Shown: piece by piece, positions 25,111 to 32,757 of the stretch
Position numbering within the stretch: position 1 is the first letter of the stretch
Layout: each line of letters opens with the position of its first letter
Assembly (NCBI RefSeq): GCF_900099825.1
Contig: NZ_LT629693.1
Coordinates: forward strand, 5,839,001-5,903,000
DNA: 64,000 nucleotides
Reading direction: 5' to 3'
From: Bradyrhizobium ottawaense
GTDB lineage: Bacteria; Pseudomonadota; Alphaproteobacteria; Rhizobiales; Xanthobacteraceae
Notes under the pieces: generated by a model
The model's database searches: none
What the model was told of the DNA's origin: nothing
Seen by the model: the letters and a program-made list of their open reading frames with translations, nothing else
Made by a program: the position numbers and the translations under genes

Positions 25111-25130
25111 GGCCTTTTTACGGCTTAATC
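25111..25130 (+). repeat. 20-nt direct repeat, copy 1
   Basis: GGCCTTTTTACGGCTTAATC; second copy at 25508-25527, where it forms the 3' end of the gene 25515-25838. Bases after the repeat stay similar (GATGATGAG / GACGATGAG). Copy 1 is thus likely the last codons of a lost paralogue. Confidence 0.7.
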
Positions 25131-25189
25131 ATTTTGGATGATGAGAGAAAAATGCCGTCGTGTTCGTTCCCGGGGGCACAATGGAAAAG

Positions 25190-25208
25190 GCCCGGCGCAA
25201 GGCCGGGC
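25190..25208 (+). repeat. GC hairpin GCCCGGC-GCAAG-GCCGGGC
   Basis: Seven-base-pair stem with a GCAAG loop. A near-twin lies at 35131-35150 (GCCCGGCGCAAGCGCCGGGC). Both sit in gene-poor stretches beside small orphan genes; they could be terminators without a T run or dispersed palindromes. Confidence 0.5.
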
Positions 25209-25363
25209 AGTTCAGAAAGCGAACCATCATCCTAGATTGGCAATGCCGCCATTGTATTTTCAGCCCGTCGGTTCAAAAGATAACACTGGAACCAAAAAAA
25301 TCTGGAACAAGTGGCAACGACCGGCGTTAATCGGCCGTCGAAATAGACATCGCACGCCCCCAG

Positions 25364-25404
25364 ACGGCCTCAGCTCTCTCCCCCGGGCTGGGGCCGTTCC
25401 TTTT
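25364..25404 (+). terminator. Rho-independent-like hairpin (recurrent family, copy C)
   Basis: ACGGCCTCAGC (25364-25374) pairs with GCTGGGGCCGT (25387-25397), then TCCTTTT. The stem arms are identical to copy B at 20485. No gene is supported in 25131-25507 besides these hairpins. Confidence 0.65.
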
Positions 25405-25507
25405 GGCAGGTCTGTCCTGTCCAAGACGCGGCACTCAACTGGGGCGCGACGGCTTCTTCGGCTGATCAACGCGATCGTGCCTGAATTCCGATGACCCTTT
25501 CTGCACG

Positions 25508-25527
25508 GGCCTTTTTACGGCTTAATC
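25508..25527 (+). repeat. 20-nt direct repeat, copy 2
   Basis: Same sequence as 25111-25130; here it overlaps the stop codon and last codons of the minus-strand gene 25515-25838. Confidence 0.7.
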
Positions 25528-25838
25528 TCTTCGACGATGAGCCGGTTGGAAAATTTGACGATTTGAAGGGTGACGTCGTTCGCCTTTGCAATCTCGCGCG
25601 CGACCGGAATTATACTCTCTAACCGTGCTGCATCGGCCGCAATCAGCGGCGCATAATCGCCGGTCGTAAGCTTGGCTCGCGCAACGATTTCTCGACCGCC
25701 ATTGTCGACGTAGGTCACGACCCAGAGTTGTTCGAGCCGCTGAACGCCGTCGGACGACCCCATTTTAAGATCCACTTGGTGAACCAGAGACGTCGTGAGC
25801 ACCGCGGCTGTAGCTAGCGCAATATGTGAGAAAGTCAT
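25515..25838 (-). CDS. Small exported protein, function unknown
   Basis: 107 aa. Start chosen at MTFSHIALATAAVLTTSLVH, giving a signal peptide or membrane anchor; GAGGG lies about 11 nt upstream. The mature part LEQLWVVTYVDNGGREIVAR, ESIIPVAREIAKANDVTLQI, VKFSNRLIVEEIKP looks like a small alpha-beta domain. No family recognised. Confidence 0.6.
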   Translation of the reverse strand: MTFSHIALATAAVLTTSLVHQVDLKMGSSDGVQRLEQLWVVTYVDNGGREIVARAKLTTGDYAPLIAADAARLESIIPVAREIAKANDVTLQIVKFSNRLIVEEIKP

Positions 25839-25960
25839 CCGGTTAGCCCTCGCCAATTTCCGATCGCAAATCGCAGAGCGAGGGTAGTCGTCCACACCAA
25901 AAATCCGGCAACGCCCCCGATCAGGTCGTTACGTCGAAGCGGTAGCGGTCCACCCATCGG

Positions 25961-26182
25961 TCAGCCTTTGGTTGGAATGAGAGCGCGCAAGGCCGCTTGA
26001 CCGGCTTCCGTTATAAAATAACTTCCACCGTTCCGCTCAATCCAGCCCTTGGTAAGCATCGCCGCGATAGTTTGTTTGCCCGCCGGATACAGTTTGTCGC
26101 TCGACAGACCCATGCCGACGCTCATTTTTTGTAACGCCGCGCGTTCGATCGCGTGCGGGATGTGACTAGGCCGCGCCGGCAT
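25961..26182 (-). CDS. Small winged-helix-like protein
   Basis: 73 aa: MPARPSHIPHAIERAALQKM, YPAGKQTIAAMLTKGWIERN, GGSYFITEAGQAALRAL. The pattern (two helices, then WIERNGG-YFITEAG) is a winged helix as in small phage-like regulators. Its ATG directly follows the stop of the CopG-like gene 26183-26392, so the two are an operon. Confidence 0.65.
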   Translation of the reverse strand: MPARPSHIPHAIERAALQKMSVGMGLSSDKLYPAGKQTIAAMLTKGWIERNGGSYFITEAGQAALRALIPTKG

Positions 26183-26392
26183 TTATTTGCTTTTTGCCTT
26201 CAGCCCGAGTTCGACGAGCCGGCGGATGGCTTCGGAGCGGCCCGGCTCGTCGTCTTGGCTCGCGGCCCAAGCATCGACGGTGGCGATAAATTCGTCAGAC
26301 AAGCGCATCGTGCGGGTAGGGTCGCGGCCCGTCGCTGGGCGCCCCGCACCACGTCTTGCACCACCGGCCGTTTTTGGCGTTGCCTTTTTCAT
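26183..26392 (-). CDS. Ribbon-helix-helix (CopG/Arc-like) DNA-binding protein
   Basis: 69 aa. A basic N-terminus (MKKATPKTAGGARRGAGRPA) leads into TMRLSDEFIATVDAWAASQD, RSEAIRRLVELGLKAK: strand, helix with polar start, and a SEAIRRLVELGL second helix, the RHH_1 pattern. Likely a dimeric DNA-binding regulator, perhaps an antitoxin or plasmid-type repressor, but the partner gene downstream looks like a winged helix, not a toxin. Confidence 0.75.
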   Translation of the reverse strand: MKKATPKTAGGARRGAGRPATGRDPTRTMRLSDEFIATVDAWAASQDDEPGRSEAIRRLVELGLKAKSK

Positions 26393-26487
26393 AATTTGGT
26401 CTTACCGTTTTCAAGCTTGAAAAACAAGCGGCCCGCCGCGGTGGTCGAAACACCGCGACAGGCCTAACCCCGAGCAAGGAGCGACCC

Positions 26488-27063
26488 ATGCTAGAGGCTG
26501 ACAGCGTGCATAGCACGCCACCTGAAAACACGTCTGCACTTCCCCCGCGAAATCCACCGGTGGGCGCCGCCCCCGGCGGCCTTTACCTCCCGACCGATGT
26601 CACGCCCGAAACGCTGTTTCAGGCGATCGGCCGCCTTCGCAAGTAGGCCCAGGACGAAATAGACCGCCTGCTGGCGTTCCTTGATGCGACCGATGATCCC
26701 GACCTCGAAGAGGATGGAAGTTCCGAACCCTCGCTTGCCTCGGTCGGGTCGACGTGCGCGCCGGCCGATCAGACCCGCTGGGGAGAGGGCGATCGTGCCG
26801 ATCTCGAAGAATGCCAGGGCGATGACGAACCATCCTTAGGCTGGACAGACGCCGGCCAGTTCGGCAACGCCCCGGGCGACGACCTTGAGGCCGAACACGA
26901 CGGCTGGGAGCCGGACGTCTGTGGCGAACCCAGCCTCGGCTCCCGGGACCAGGAGGTCAATCAGGTGGGCGCTTGGAACCAACCCGCGGCATGGGTGATC
27001 GACGGAGAGGTCGACATTCTCGATGATGACGGCATCGCCCATTCCGCGATCTGGCGGCGATGA
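26488..27063 (+). pseudogene. 191-codon conserved gene interrupted by one amber codon
   Basis: AAGGAG lies 7 nt before the ATG. Codons 1-52 read MLEADSVHSTPPENTSALPP through LFQAIGRLRK. TAG follows at 26644-26646, then the same frame continues open to the TGA at 27061: AQDEIDRLLAFLDATDDPDL, DDEPSLGWTDAGQ, GEPSLGSRDQEVNQ. The repeated EPSLG words and acidic composition continue across the stop and resemble a Bradyrhizobium family whose members I expect to be unbroken (CAG to TAG is one change). Function unknown. Confidence 0.7.
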
Positions 27064-27341
27064 CCGGTCTGACGATATGATCTTGACGCAGCAACGGCGG
27101 CGGCTTCGGCCGCCGCCTGCCATATGATCGGTAGGACAATGGACGCGGACAAAGCCAGCCAATGATCGAACCGACAGAGCCAAGCACCTTCGCGATCGTG
27201 CGGTACACCTCGCCCGCATCGAAGGCCGCCCGGTCTGCATGTTCGAAACGAAGCGCGGGGTGCGGCGGATCGTCCAATACGAGCGCGGTCGCCTTGGCAT
27301 AGAATACTGTTTACCCGCGCGATCTAAGCGGGCCGGCGGCT

Positions 27342-27530
27342 GTGAAATCTGCCCGGCCCACTGATTACACGATCCTGATCCGGTTCAACGGCTTGAAAGT
27401 CCTGAGCATCGCGTGGGACCAGACCCGGACGGCTGTGCTGATTTACAAGCCCGGCAGCTGGGAACGATACTTGGACGGGCTTTGCCCGGGGACGTCGACA
27501 TTGGCATCCGTCACCGTCCGGACGACTTGA
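27342..27530 (+). CDS. Small protein, function unknown
   Basis: 62 aa from a GTG start: MKSARPTDYTILIRFNGLKV, LSIAWDQTRTAVLIYKPGSW, ERYLDGL. It looks like a compact beta-rich domain. No good ribosome site. Its 3' end overlaps the convergent gene 27511-27729 by 20 nt. Confidence 0.5.
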   Translation: MKSARPTDYTILIRFNGLKVLSIAWDQTRTAVLIYKPGSWERYLDGLCPGTSTLASVTVRTT

Positions 27531-27729
27531 TCGCCAGCGCTTCCAACATCGCGGCTTTCCGGACGTGCAGATAGTCGTGATACCGTAGCTTCGTATCGGC
27601 CGCCCGGGCTGCCTTGAAGTCCCGGTTCAGGTCCTTCAGATCGCCCGCTCGCTGCATCTCCGCGATCTGGGTCTCTACCACTTCGACCGCCGCAAATGCC
27701 CGCTGAACGACCTTCGAGAACGGGGTCAG
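27511..27729 (-). CDS. Small helical protein without a usual start codon
   Basis: 72 codons: KVVQRAFAAVEVVETQIAEM, GDLKDLNRDFKAARAADTKL, RYHDYLHVRKAAMLEALAIK. Clearly protein-like. The only start-like codon after the preceding in-frame stop is CTG at 27729, which overlaps the upstream gene's TGA (GACTGACC). Either a coupled CTG start is used or the gene lost its 5' end. Family not recognised. Confidence 0.5.
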   Translation of the reverse strand: MTPFSKVVQRAFAAVEVVETQIAEMQRAGDLKDLNRDFKAARAADTKLRYHDYLHVRKAAMLEALAIKSSGR

Positions 27730-27992
27730 TCCGCGACGCCGGCTTCAGCTGCGGCCGCATGGACGGCCGCCAGCGCTGCGGCGTAGCCCGATCCGGGCGC
27801 GGTCCTCGCCGCGGCCAGCGCGGCGACCTTCGCCTGATTGCCGGCCGCGCAGCAATAGACAGTCCGGTCGGCCGGCCCGAACATGCCTGCGCCGTCGTCG
27901 GCCCCGATCGCACCGGTCGCGTCGACATGGACCGCGGCGATCCCGGCGGCCCGGATGAAATGGTCGGCGAGGCGTTCTTGTCTCGTTGGCAT
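27726..27992 (-). CDS. Alanine-rich protein, function unknown
   Basis: 88 aa: MPTRQERLADHFIRAAGIAA, VHVDATGAIGADDGAGMFGP, DRTVYCCAAGNQAKVAALAA. No clear ribosome site. It overlaps 27511-27729 at the stop/start, suggesting a two-gene unit. Composition is strongly Ala-rich at the end. Confidence 0.45.
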   Translation of the reverse strand: MPTRQERLADHFIRAAGIAAVHVDATGAIGADDGAGMFGPADRTVYCCAAGNQAKVAALAAARTAPGSGYAAALAAVHAAAAEAGVAD

Positions 27993-28371
27993 GTGGCAAG
28001 CAAAAGCCGATTTGGCGTGCCGCCGTCAACTTCAGTCGTGGCGTTTGGGCTTTGGCCCGGTTCCAAACGGATGCCCGGCCGCCCGTCGAACCCGCTGGCG
28101 GCCCGACGGCGGGCTGAGGAAGGCGACGCCGGGCCTAACCGCGGGGCAAGTACGCGCCCTACAGAAGCGGCTGTATCGTAACGTGCGGGTCCGGCCCTTG
28201 TGCCAAGGCCGGGCTAACCCGCGTAGGTTGGCAGGGAGGGCTGGGCATGATTGTCCGGGCAAGTGCGTGGAAGCCGAGCCGCGATCTTCTTCGAACCGGG
28301 GGTGGTCTGATCGGGCAATCGAGGCACAGCTGTGTATTGCGAACGGTAGACGCGTTCCTTGAGAAGGACAC
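27993..28371. other. Intergenic, no gene recognised
   Basis: Open frames on both strands are Arg/Pro-rich and lack starts or ribosome sites. GC-rich short palindromes occur. Confidence 0.45.
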
Positions 28372-28698
28372 TTAATTCTCTGCCATTCGTTTCAACATGA
28401 TCGCCCTGTGTCGGACACCACCGACCGGGCGATTTATTTCATCGGCAATCTGTGACCATGACGCTCCGGCTTCGACGAGACTCAGAAGGCTCTCATCTTC
28501 TTCCGGCGTCCACGGCGGGCTCTGGTGACGGGTACTAAGCTGGCCAAGGCTTTTTAAAATCGAAAGCCTAGACCTGATAGCGGTGACAGATCGACCCAGA
28601 GTTTGGGCAATGACTGCGTCGGATATTCCTTGTTCGCCCAGCTGCAATAGCTGTCTATCATCAGTCACGGTCCATCGTTTGGCAGTTCCGCGGAACAT
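28372..28698 (-). CDS. Protein with two SANT/Myb-like repeats
   Basis: 108 aa. Repeat 1: RWTVTDDRQLLQLGEQGISD, VIAQTLGRSVTAIRSRL. Repeat 2: PPWTPEEDESLLSLVEAGAS, WSQIADEINRPVGGVRHRAI. Each has the Trp and acidic first helix and the I-A-x-x-L/I-x-R second helix of SANT-like domains. Probably DNA-binding. It is the last gene of the minus-strand run starting at 30084 (conserved protein, ligase relic, micropeptide, this protein). Confidence 0.7.
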   Translation of the reverse strand: MFRGTAKRWTVTDDRQLLQLGEQGISDAVIAQTLGRSVTAIRSRLSILKSLGQLSTRHQSPPWTPEEDESLLSLVEAGASWSQIADEINRPVGGVRHRAIMLKRMAEN

Positions 28699-28704
28699 TG
28701 TGGA

Positions 28705-28815
28705 TCACCCGAAGAACCTGTAAATTAAATCCAGAGTGGCACCACCAAGTCCGAACGCGATTACCATGCAAACGATAACTTCGTCGCGGTCGAATTCGGG
28801 CAGTGGTTCGTTCAT
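28705..28815 (-). CDS. Micropeptide with one membrane helix (36 aa)
   Basis: MNEPLPEFDRDEVIVCMVIA, FGLGGATLDLIYRFFG. The ATG overlaps the stop of the ligase relic by 4 nt, and 6 nt separate it from the SANT-like gene. Tight packing supports it being real; no function known. Confidence 0.5.
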   Translation of the reverse strand: MNEPLPEFDRDEVIVCMVIAFGLGGATLDLIYRFFG

Positions 28816-29731
28816 AGGTCCTCTCGCAGCCCTTTGAAGAACGGATGCCGCAACTTACCCTCGGCTGACTTGGCGCGGTATTCGATTTCCGCCAGCAAAT
28901 CTGGTTCGACCCAAATCCCTTTGTGCGCGATCTTCTTTGCGTAGGGCTGGGTTTTACGGATTAGCGGCGTCAGCCGGCGCCGCAGCTCGGCGGCAGAGGT
29001 CTTGTCGAAGCCATGGTCGACCTTGCCGGCGTAGACCAAGTCCTTGCCCTTGCGCCGGCCAAGATAGATGCCGTCCCATTTGGTGCCGTCGACCGCGAAG
29101 CCGGCGATCGTTAGCGTCTCGCGCTGGGCGCAGGTCTTCTTGACCCAGTCATTGCCCCGCCCGGACGTGTAGCGGCTGTCGGCGACCTTGGAGACGACGC
29201 CTTCTAGGCCGACCTTGCAGGCGTGCGCGTAAATCTCCGGCCGTCGGTCTCGAAGCTCTCGCTGAACTGAATATTGGTCTTGGCGATCAGCTTCTTCAGA
29301 TGTGCCTTGCGCTCGCTCAACGACAATTGTCGCAGGTCGTAGCCGTTGAGATACAGCAGGTCGAAGGCCACCATTACGATCCGGGCCGACTTGCCCTTCA
29401 ATTCGTTCTGCAACACCGAAAAATCGGTGCTGCCGTCCGCGGCGGGCACAACGATTTCGCCGTCCATGATCGCGGAAGCCGCGCTGATGTGGAATGCGTC
29501 ATCAGCAACCTTCTTGAAGCGCTTGGTCCAGTCGTGGCCGTTGCGGGTAAAAATCTTGACGTCCGAATTGGCGATGTGAAGCTGGACGCGATAGCCGTCG
29601 AACTTGATCTCGTGGACCCAGCGGTCGCCGCTCGGCACCTTCTCGATCGATGTTGCAAGAGCTGGCTCAATGAAACCGGGGAAGGGTGCCTTGACGCCGA
29701 TCGCCGCCGACTTGTTGCGCTGGAATGCCAT
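28812..29731 (-). pseudogene. LigD-type ATP-dependent DNA ligase, frameshifted
   Basis: The first frame (29731 to about 29240) holds the nucleotidyltransferase domain: HEIKFDGYRVQLHI with the adenylated Lys of KFDG (residue 43), IMDGEIVVP, VMVAFDLLYLNG. A missing G near 29240 (GGCCGGAGATT where GGCCGGGAGATT is expected) shifts the frame. The rest continues elsewhere: EIYAHACKVGLEGVVSKVAD, GNDWVKKTCAQRETLTIAGF, then the OB-fold part to 28812. LigD-type ligases join breaks with Ku in non-homologous end joining. It needs one base to be whole, so read evidence should be checked. It starts overlapping the stop of 29731-30084. Confidence 0.88.
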
Positions 29732-30084
29732 CAGACCAAACGAAGCGTGAGTTGGTGCCGGTCATGACCTTCGTTACGTTCGACGAAATCCTGAATACTG
29801 GACGGCACGTCGCGCAATTGCAGGTCGCAGCGCCGGCGCAGCTCCTGGGCGATGTCTTCGGAGACGTCCTTCGCCCAGTGCTCGGCGATGTTGAAGGCGA
29901 TCACCCTGACTGGGTCCTTGTACTGGCCGGTCAGCAGGTCAGTGATGACGGTTTCGAGGTCGGTTGCTTCCGCATCGGCCTCGCCCCAGACGGCGCCGAG
30001 GCGGCCTAAGTCGTCCTTCACCAGGTAGACCGTCTGATCGTCGCCATTGGGCACGATTGACGGCGTCCAGCCCGAACTACGCAT
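29731..30084 (-). CDS. Conserved protein, paralogue of 14558-14851
   Basis: 117 aa; start at MRSSGWTPSIVPNGDDQTVY with GGAG 7 nt upstream. DDLGRLGAVWGEADAEATDL, ETVITDLLTGQYKDPVRVIA, AEHWAKDVSEDIAQELRRRC. This family recurs in Bradyrhizobium, function unknown. Its stop overlaps the ligase start by one base (TGATG), so translation is coupled. The link to the ligase may be historical only. Confidence 0.75.
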   Translation of the reverse strand: MRSSGWTPSIVPNGDDQTVYLVKDDLGRLGAVWGEADAEATDLETVITDLLTGQYKDPVRVIAFNIAEHWAKDVSEDIAQELRRRCDLQLRDVPSSIQDFVERNEGHDRHQLTLRLV

Positions 30085-30203
30085 GACACAACTCCACACC
30101 ACAGAACCGGGAATTCAAGCTTATGTCAGGTTCTTTTGTTCCGGAACCATTTTCCGAGATGTGGCTTTTGATGTGCGGAAGGATCGTTAGAGGGACTGAG
30201 GTT

Positions 30204-30398
30204 ATGGACGAAAGGGTCAAGCTCAAGCGCAATCGTATCAAACCAGCCGGCTCGCTCGAAGAGCGCCTGCAGAGATTTGCTGATCAAGCCAAGACGGCCG
30301 CCAGTTTGGCGCCTCCCGGCCCCGAAAGGGATGCCCTGATCGCGAAGGTGAAGAAAGCCGAGTTGGCCGCGGCTGCAGCGCAAAGGCTAGGCGAATAG
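30204..30398 (+). CDS. Small conserved protein
   Basis: 64 aa: MDERVKLKRNRIKPAGSLEE, RLQRFADQAKTAASLAPPGP, ERDALIAKVKKAELAAAAAQ. GAGG lies a few bases before the ATG. The layout (SLEERL...A, PPGPERDALI.K) resembles the family at 20826-21017. Coiled-coil-like; function unknown. Confidence 0.6.
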   Translation: MDERVKLKRNRIKPAGSLEERLQRFADQAKTAASLAPPGPERDALIAKVKKAELAAAAAQRLGE

Positions 30399-30428
30399 TT
30401 CAGTACCGGCTTGCGCGCCGCCACAAAA

Positions 30429-30473
30429 ACGGCCCCAGCGCCTTCGGGGGGACCAAAGCGCTGAGGCCAGTTT
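30429..30473 (-). terminator. Rho-independent-like hairpin (recurrent family, copy D, inverted)
   Basis: ACGGCCCCAGC (30429-30439) pairs with GCTGAGGCCAGT. On the minus strand the second arm is followed by TTTTTG, so the terminator direction is minus; it also follows the plus-strand gene 30204-30398. Confidence 0.6.
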
Positions 30474-30560
30474 AAGTATGCACGTGTCTAGCTGACACCT
30501 GCGCCAACGCCGGCCATTGCCCGCTTGTTCCTTTTGACCTTGGCGCGCTCCGGCGAGCTG

Positions 30561-30680
30561 CTATTCCGGCGCCGTCTTGCTTCGGATCATGGCTTCCTCA
30601 ACCTGATCGGCGAGGGTTGACAGGTGGTTCGCCAGCCGGTCGAACATTTCGCGCTTGGCCGGATCGGTGTCGGCGGACAT
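30561..30680 (-). CDS. Very small helical protein (39 aa)
   Basis: MSADTDPAKREMFDRLANHL, STLADQVEEAMIRSKTAPE. Resembles short proteins with the DPxKRxMFxRLAxHL pattern found in Bradyrhizobium. Start chosen at this motif; no strong ribosome site. Confidence 0.45.
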   Translation of the reverse strand: MSADTDPAKREMFDRLANHLSTLADQVEEAMIRSKTAPE

Positions 30681-30816
30681 AACCAGAATTCGGGGTCGCC
30701 GGTGGGATGTCGATGCAAAACCGGCGACCCCTAAGCCGACCACTTCCAATTGCCCCTCAGTTAAGGCGATGACCGGCCTGCCATCATAATTGCGATCGAT
30801 CGGTCGGAGTTCCTCA

Positions 30817-30840
30817 GAGGCCGCCTCAGTTGGCGGCCTC
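30817..30840. repeat. Perfect 9-bp inverted repeat
   Basis: GAGGCCGCC-TCAGTT-GGCGGCCTC. No T run on either side. Next to it the minus strand reads GEALTPAGAELFAGTG, perhaps the tail of a lost winged-helix gene. Confidence 0.5.
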
Positions 30841-30905
30841 TCGGCCTGTACCGGCGAACAGCTCGGCTCCGGCCGGCGTTAACGCCTCGCCATTTCAATT
30901 ACGCA

Positions 30906-31046
30906 CTAATGAAAAGCCACCTTTCGCGCTTCCAATTCAACGATGGCTTGCGCGATCCGGTTGGTTGTTAGCGGATCAAAGCCCTGCTTGTTGATCTCAC
31001 GATATTTCGCAATTGTCTTATCGAGTTCGATGCATTCTTCGCACAT
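30906..31046 (-). CDS. Small protein with a CxxC pair (46 aa)
   Basis: MCEECIELDKTIAKYREINK, QGFDPLTTNRIAQAIVELEA, RKVAFH. Hydrophilic, helical, with Cys2 and Cys5. The regular amphipathic pattern argues for a real gene. GGTGA lies upstream. Function unknown. Confidence 0.55.
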   Translation of the reverse strand: MCEECIELDKTIAKYREINKQGFDPLTTNRIAQAIVELEARKVAFH

Positions 31047-31177
31047 GGCTTCACCGCTGGCTTAGGGCGGGAGCACGCTGCTCTCTGTCATCAATAGATG
31101 CCGAGGGAAGGATCGATGATACAGGCTAACGGGTGTCCTCCGGTCCGGTTCCGGGGCCACAACTGAGGCGGCCGTTT

Positions 31178-31840
31178 TCATGTGGCCGCGTTATCTTCCT
31201 TGACGGCGCTCCGGGCAACGATTTTCAGCGCGTCATCCGGCAGCGGCCGTTGCAACGCCTTCGCTTCGTTCCAAGGCGCCCGCATCCAAACGTCGCGTTC
31301 TTCGTCCGTAATGAGGATCACCGGCATAGCCTTTGGATGGATCGGTTCGACGACGGCGTTCGGCGCCGTCGTCAGGAAGCCATAGACAAGGTGAGGGCCG
31401 GGGACCGGCTTGGACTTGGTGCCGCGGTCGCCCTTGAACTCGGTCCAGATGCCGGCGAAGGCCGTCAGCGGTCGATCGTCGCTCAAGGCAAACCAGACTA
31501 CGTCCTTTTTCTTGGTTACCGGATTTGGTTCTGGCGCGTATTCCGCGAAACTGTTGAACGGGACCAAGCACCGGTTTTCCGGCTTCAGCCAACCCCGCCA
31601 GTGCGGTGAGGACATGTTGCGGATGTTGGTAACCGGCGGTCCGCCAAACTTCGGCGGCGGCGGCATGCCCCAGCGCATCATTGTCAGTTCGCGGTCATCG
31701 CCGGCGTTGCGCACCACGGGCGCTGGGTAGTCGGGAAATACGCCGGGCATCGGCGGTAGATTGCCGACGTAGCGGTTTAGAACGCGAAACAGTCGGCGGA
31801 TCGCCTCCTGGTTGGTGGTGATTGAATAAAGGTTGCACAT
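31178..31840 (-). CDS. SRAP-family protein (SOS response-associated peptidase, YedK/HMCES)
   Basis: 220 aa. Cys2 directly after Met ([10 protein letters not shown]) is the residue that, once Met is removed, crosslinks to abasic sites in single-stranded DNA. Other family marks: [56 protein letters not shown] (catalytic His). Normal length. It shields abasic sites during replication. Located in the same decayed stretch as the ligase relic; a shard of a related gene lies at 20041-20075. Confidence 0.92.
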   Translation of the reverse strand: MCNLYSITTNQEAIRRLFRVLNRYVGNLPPMPGVFPDYPAPVVRNAGDDRELTMMRWGMPPPPKFGGPPVTNIRNMSSPHWRGWLKPENRCLVPFNSFAEYAPEPNPVTKKKDVVWFALSDDRPLTAFAGIWTEFKGDRGTKSKPVPGPHLVYGFLTTAPNAVVEPIHPKAMPVILITDEERDVWMRAPWNEAKALQRPLPDDALKIVARSAVKEDNAAT

Positions 31841-31866
31841 CGGACCGAAGCGCCTAGTACCCGGAA

Positions 31867-32286
31867 TCAGAGCTGAGTGATACGTCGGCCTTTGAATCTG
31901 CGTTGCCGGACCTTTTTCTTGGTCCAGACGAACGGCTCAGCTCTGTCGTTGTATGCTTTGATGTAGGCATCGATGTGCTCCTGGAGCTGTTGTAGGCTTG
32001 TGAAGGAGGCGCCGCTGAGCGACTGCCCTTGCAAGATCGAGAACCATACCTCGACCTGATTGAGCCAGGACGCGCTGGTCGGCGTGAAGTGAAAATGCAC
32101 ATTGGGGTGGGCCTTGAGCCAGTGCTCGTTCTTCTTATGGGTGTTGAGATTGTCGAGGATGACGTGAAGCTGGCGGTCTGGAAAAGCGGCGGCCACGCTG
32201 TTCATGAAATCGAGAAACTCGACGCGACGCCGCCGTTTTGAATGTGTGGCGATGATCTTTCCGTAACCATGCGCTGTAGGCCGCAA
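31867..32286 (-). pseudogene. IS630-family transposase, C-terminal fragment
   Basis: 139 codons: RVEFLDFMNSVAAAFPDRQL, HVILDNLNTHKKNEHWLKAH, TPTSASWLNQVEVWFSILQG, then [20 protein letters not shown]. These are the second Asp and the catalytic Glu regions of the DDE domain. The N-terminal HTH and first Asp are absent, so it is a scrap. Confidence 0.85.
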
Positions 32287-32311
32287 GCGCGCTGATCTAT
32301 CCGGTTAGCAG

Positions 32312-32605
32312 TTAGATCTTGTCGGACTCTTCGGTCTTCGGCTTCATCATCGCAGCGAGCGCTTGGCGGCGTTTTTCGATGATGCTGGGGGTATCTTTGT
32401 GGATTGCGATCAGGTCTTTGAGGTTCTCGATCCCGTCATCGGTGAACGCCATCACCCCGTCTTCACCGACGCCGACGACCCATAGCTGGCCATCCTCGGG
32501 GTCCATTTCTTCGGCGACCTCGAACAGCCATTCCTCGTCTTCTCCAAGCATCTCGGCGACATGGCCGAGAGTGAACACGTGGCTGACTTTGTTGACGTGC
32601 CCCAT
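32312..32605 (-). CDS. Conserved acidic protein, function unknown
   Basis: 97 aa: MGHVNKVSHVFTLGHVAEML, GEDEEWLFEVAEEMDPEDGQ, LWVVGVGEDGVMAFTDDGIE, NLKDLIAIHKD. Resembles a protein I have seen repeatedly in Bradyrhizobium. Its ATG overlaps the stop of the IS66 scrap (TGATG). Confidence 0.65.
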   Translation of the reverse strand: MGHVNKVSHVFTLGHVAEMLGEDEEWLFEVAEEMDPEDGQLWVVGVGEDGVMAFTDDGIENLKDLIAIHKDTPSIIEKRRQALAAMMKPKTEESDKI

Positions 32606-32757
32606 CAAGCCGCCTGCATCGCAAGGCCTTGCTGTTGAACAGTCTTCCAATTCCAAGGCAACAGCTCATCGAGCCTGTGAGTGGGGTGTGCGGCAATGCG
32701 AGCGAGCACATCGGCGAGCCAGGCCTGAGGGTCGGCGTCGTTCGCCGCTGACGCGCG
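32605..32757 (-). pseudogene. IS66-family transposase TnpC, last ~50 codons
   Basis: The minus strand reads DADPQAWLADVLARIAAHPT, HRLDELLPWNWK, the conserved C-terminal tail of IS66 transposases (IxDHPxxRIDELLPWNW). The rest of the transposase is missing. From here to 33223 I see no gene. Confidence 0.8.

Noticed and set aside
27120..27360. Plus-strand frame reading RIEGRPVCMFETKRGVRRIV then QYERGRLGIEYCLP
   Set aside because: Looks protein-like but has no start codon except a late ATG and no ribosome site; may be a gene scrap.
27443..28066. 207-codon minus-strand frame
   Set aside because: Arg/Ser/Pro-rich shadow of the two smaller genes 27511-27729 and 27726-27992, which read as better proteins.
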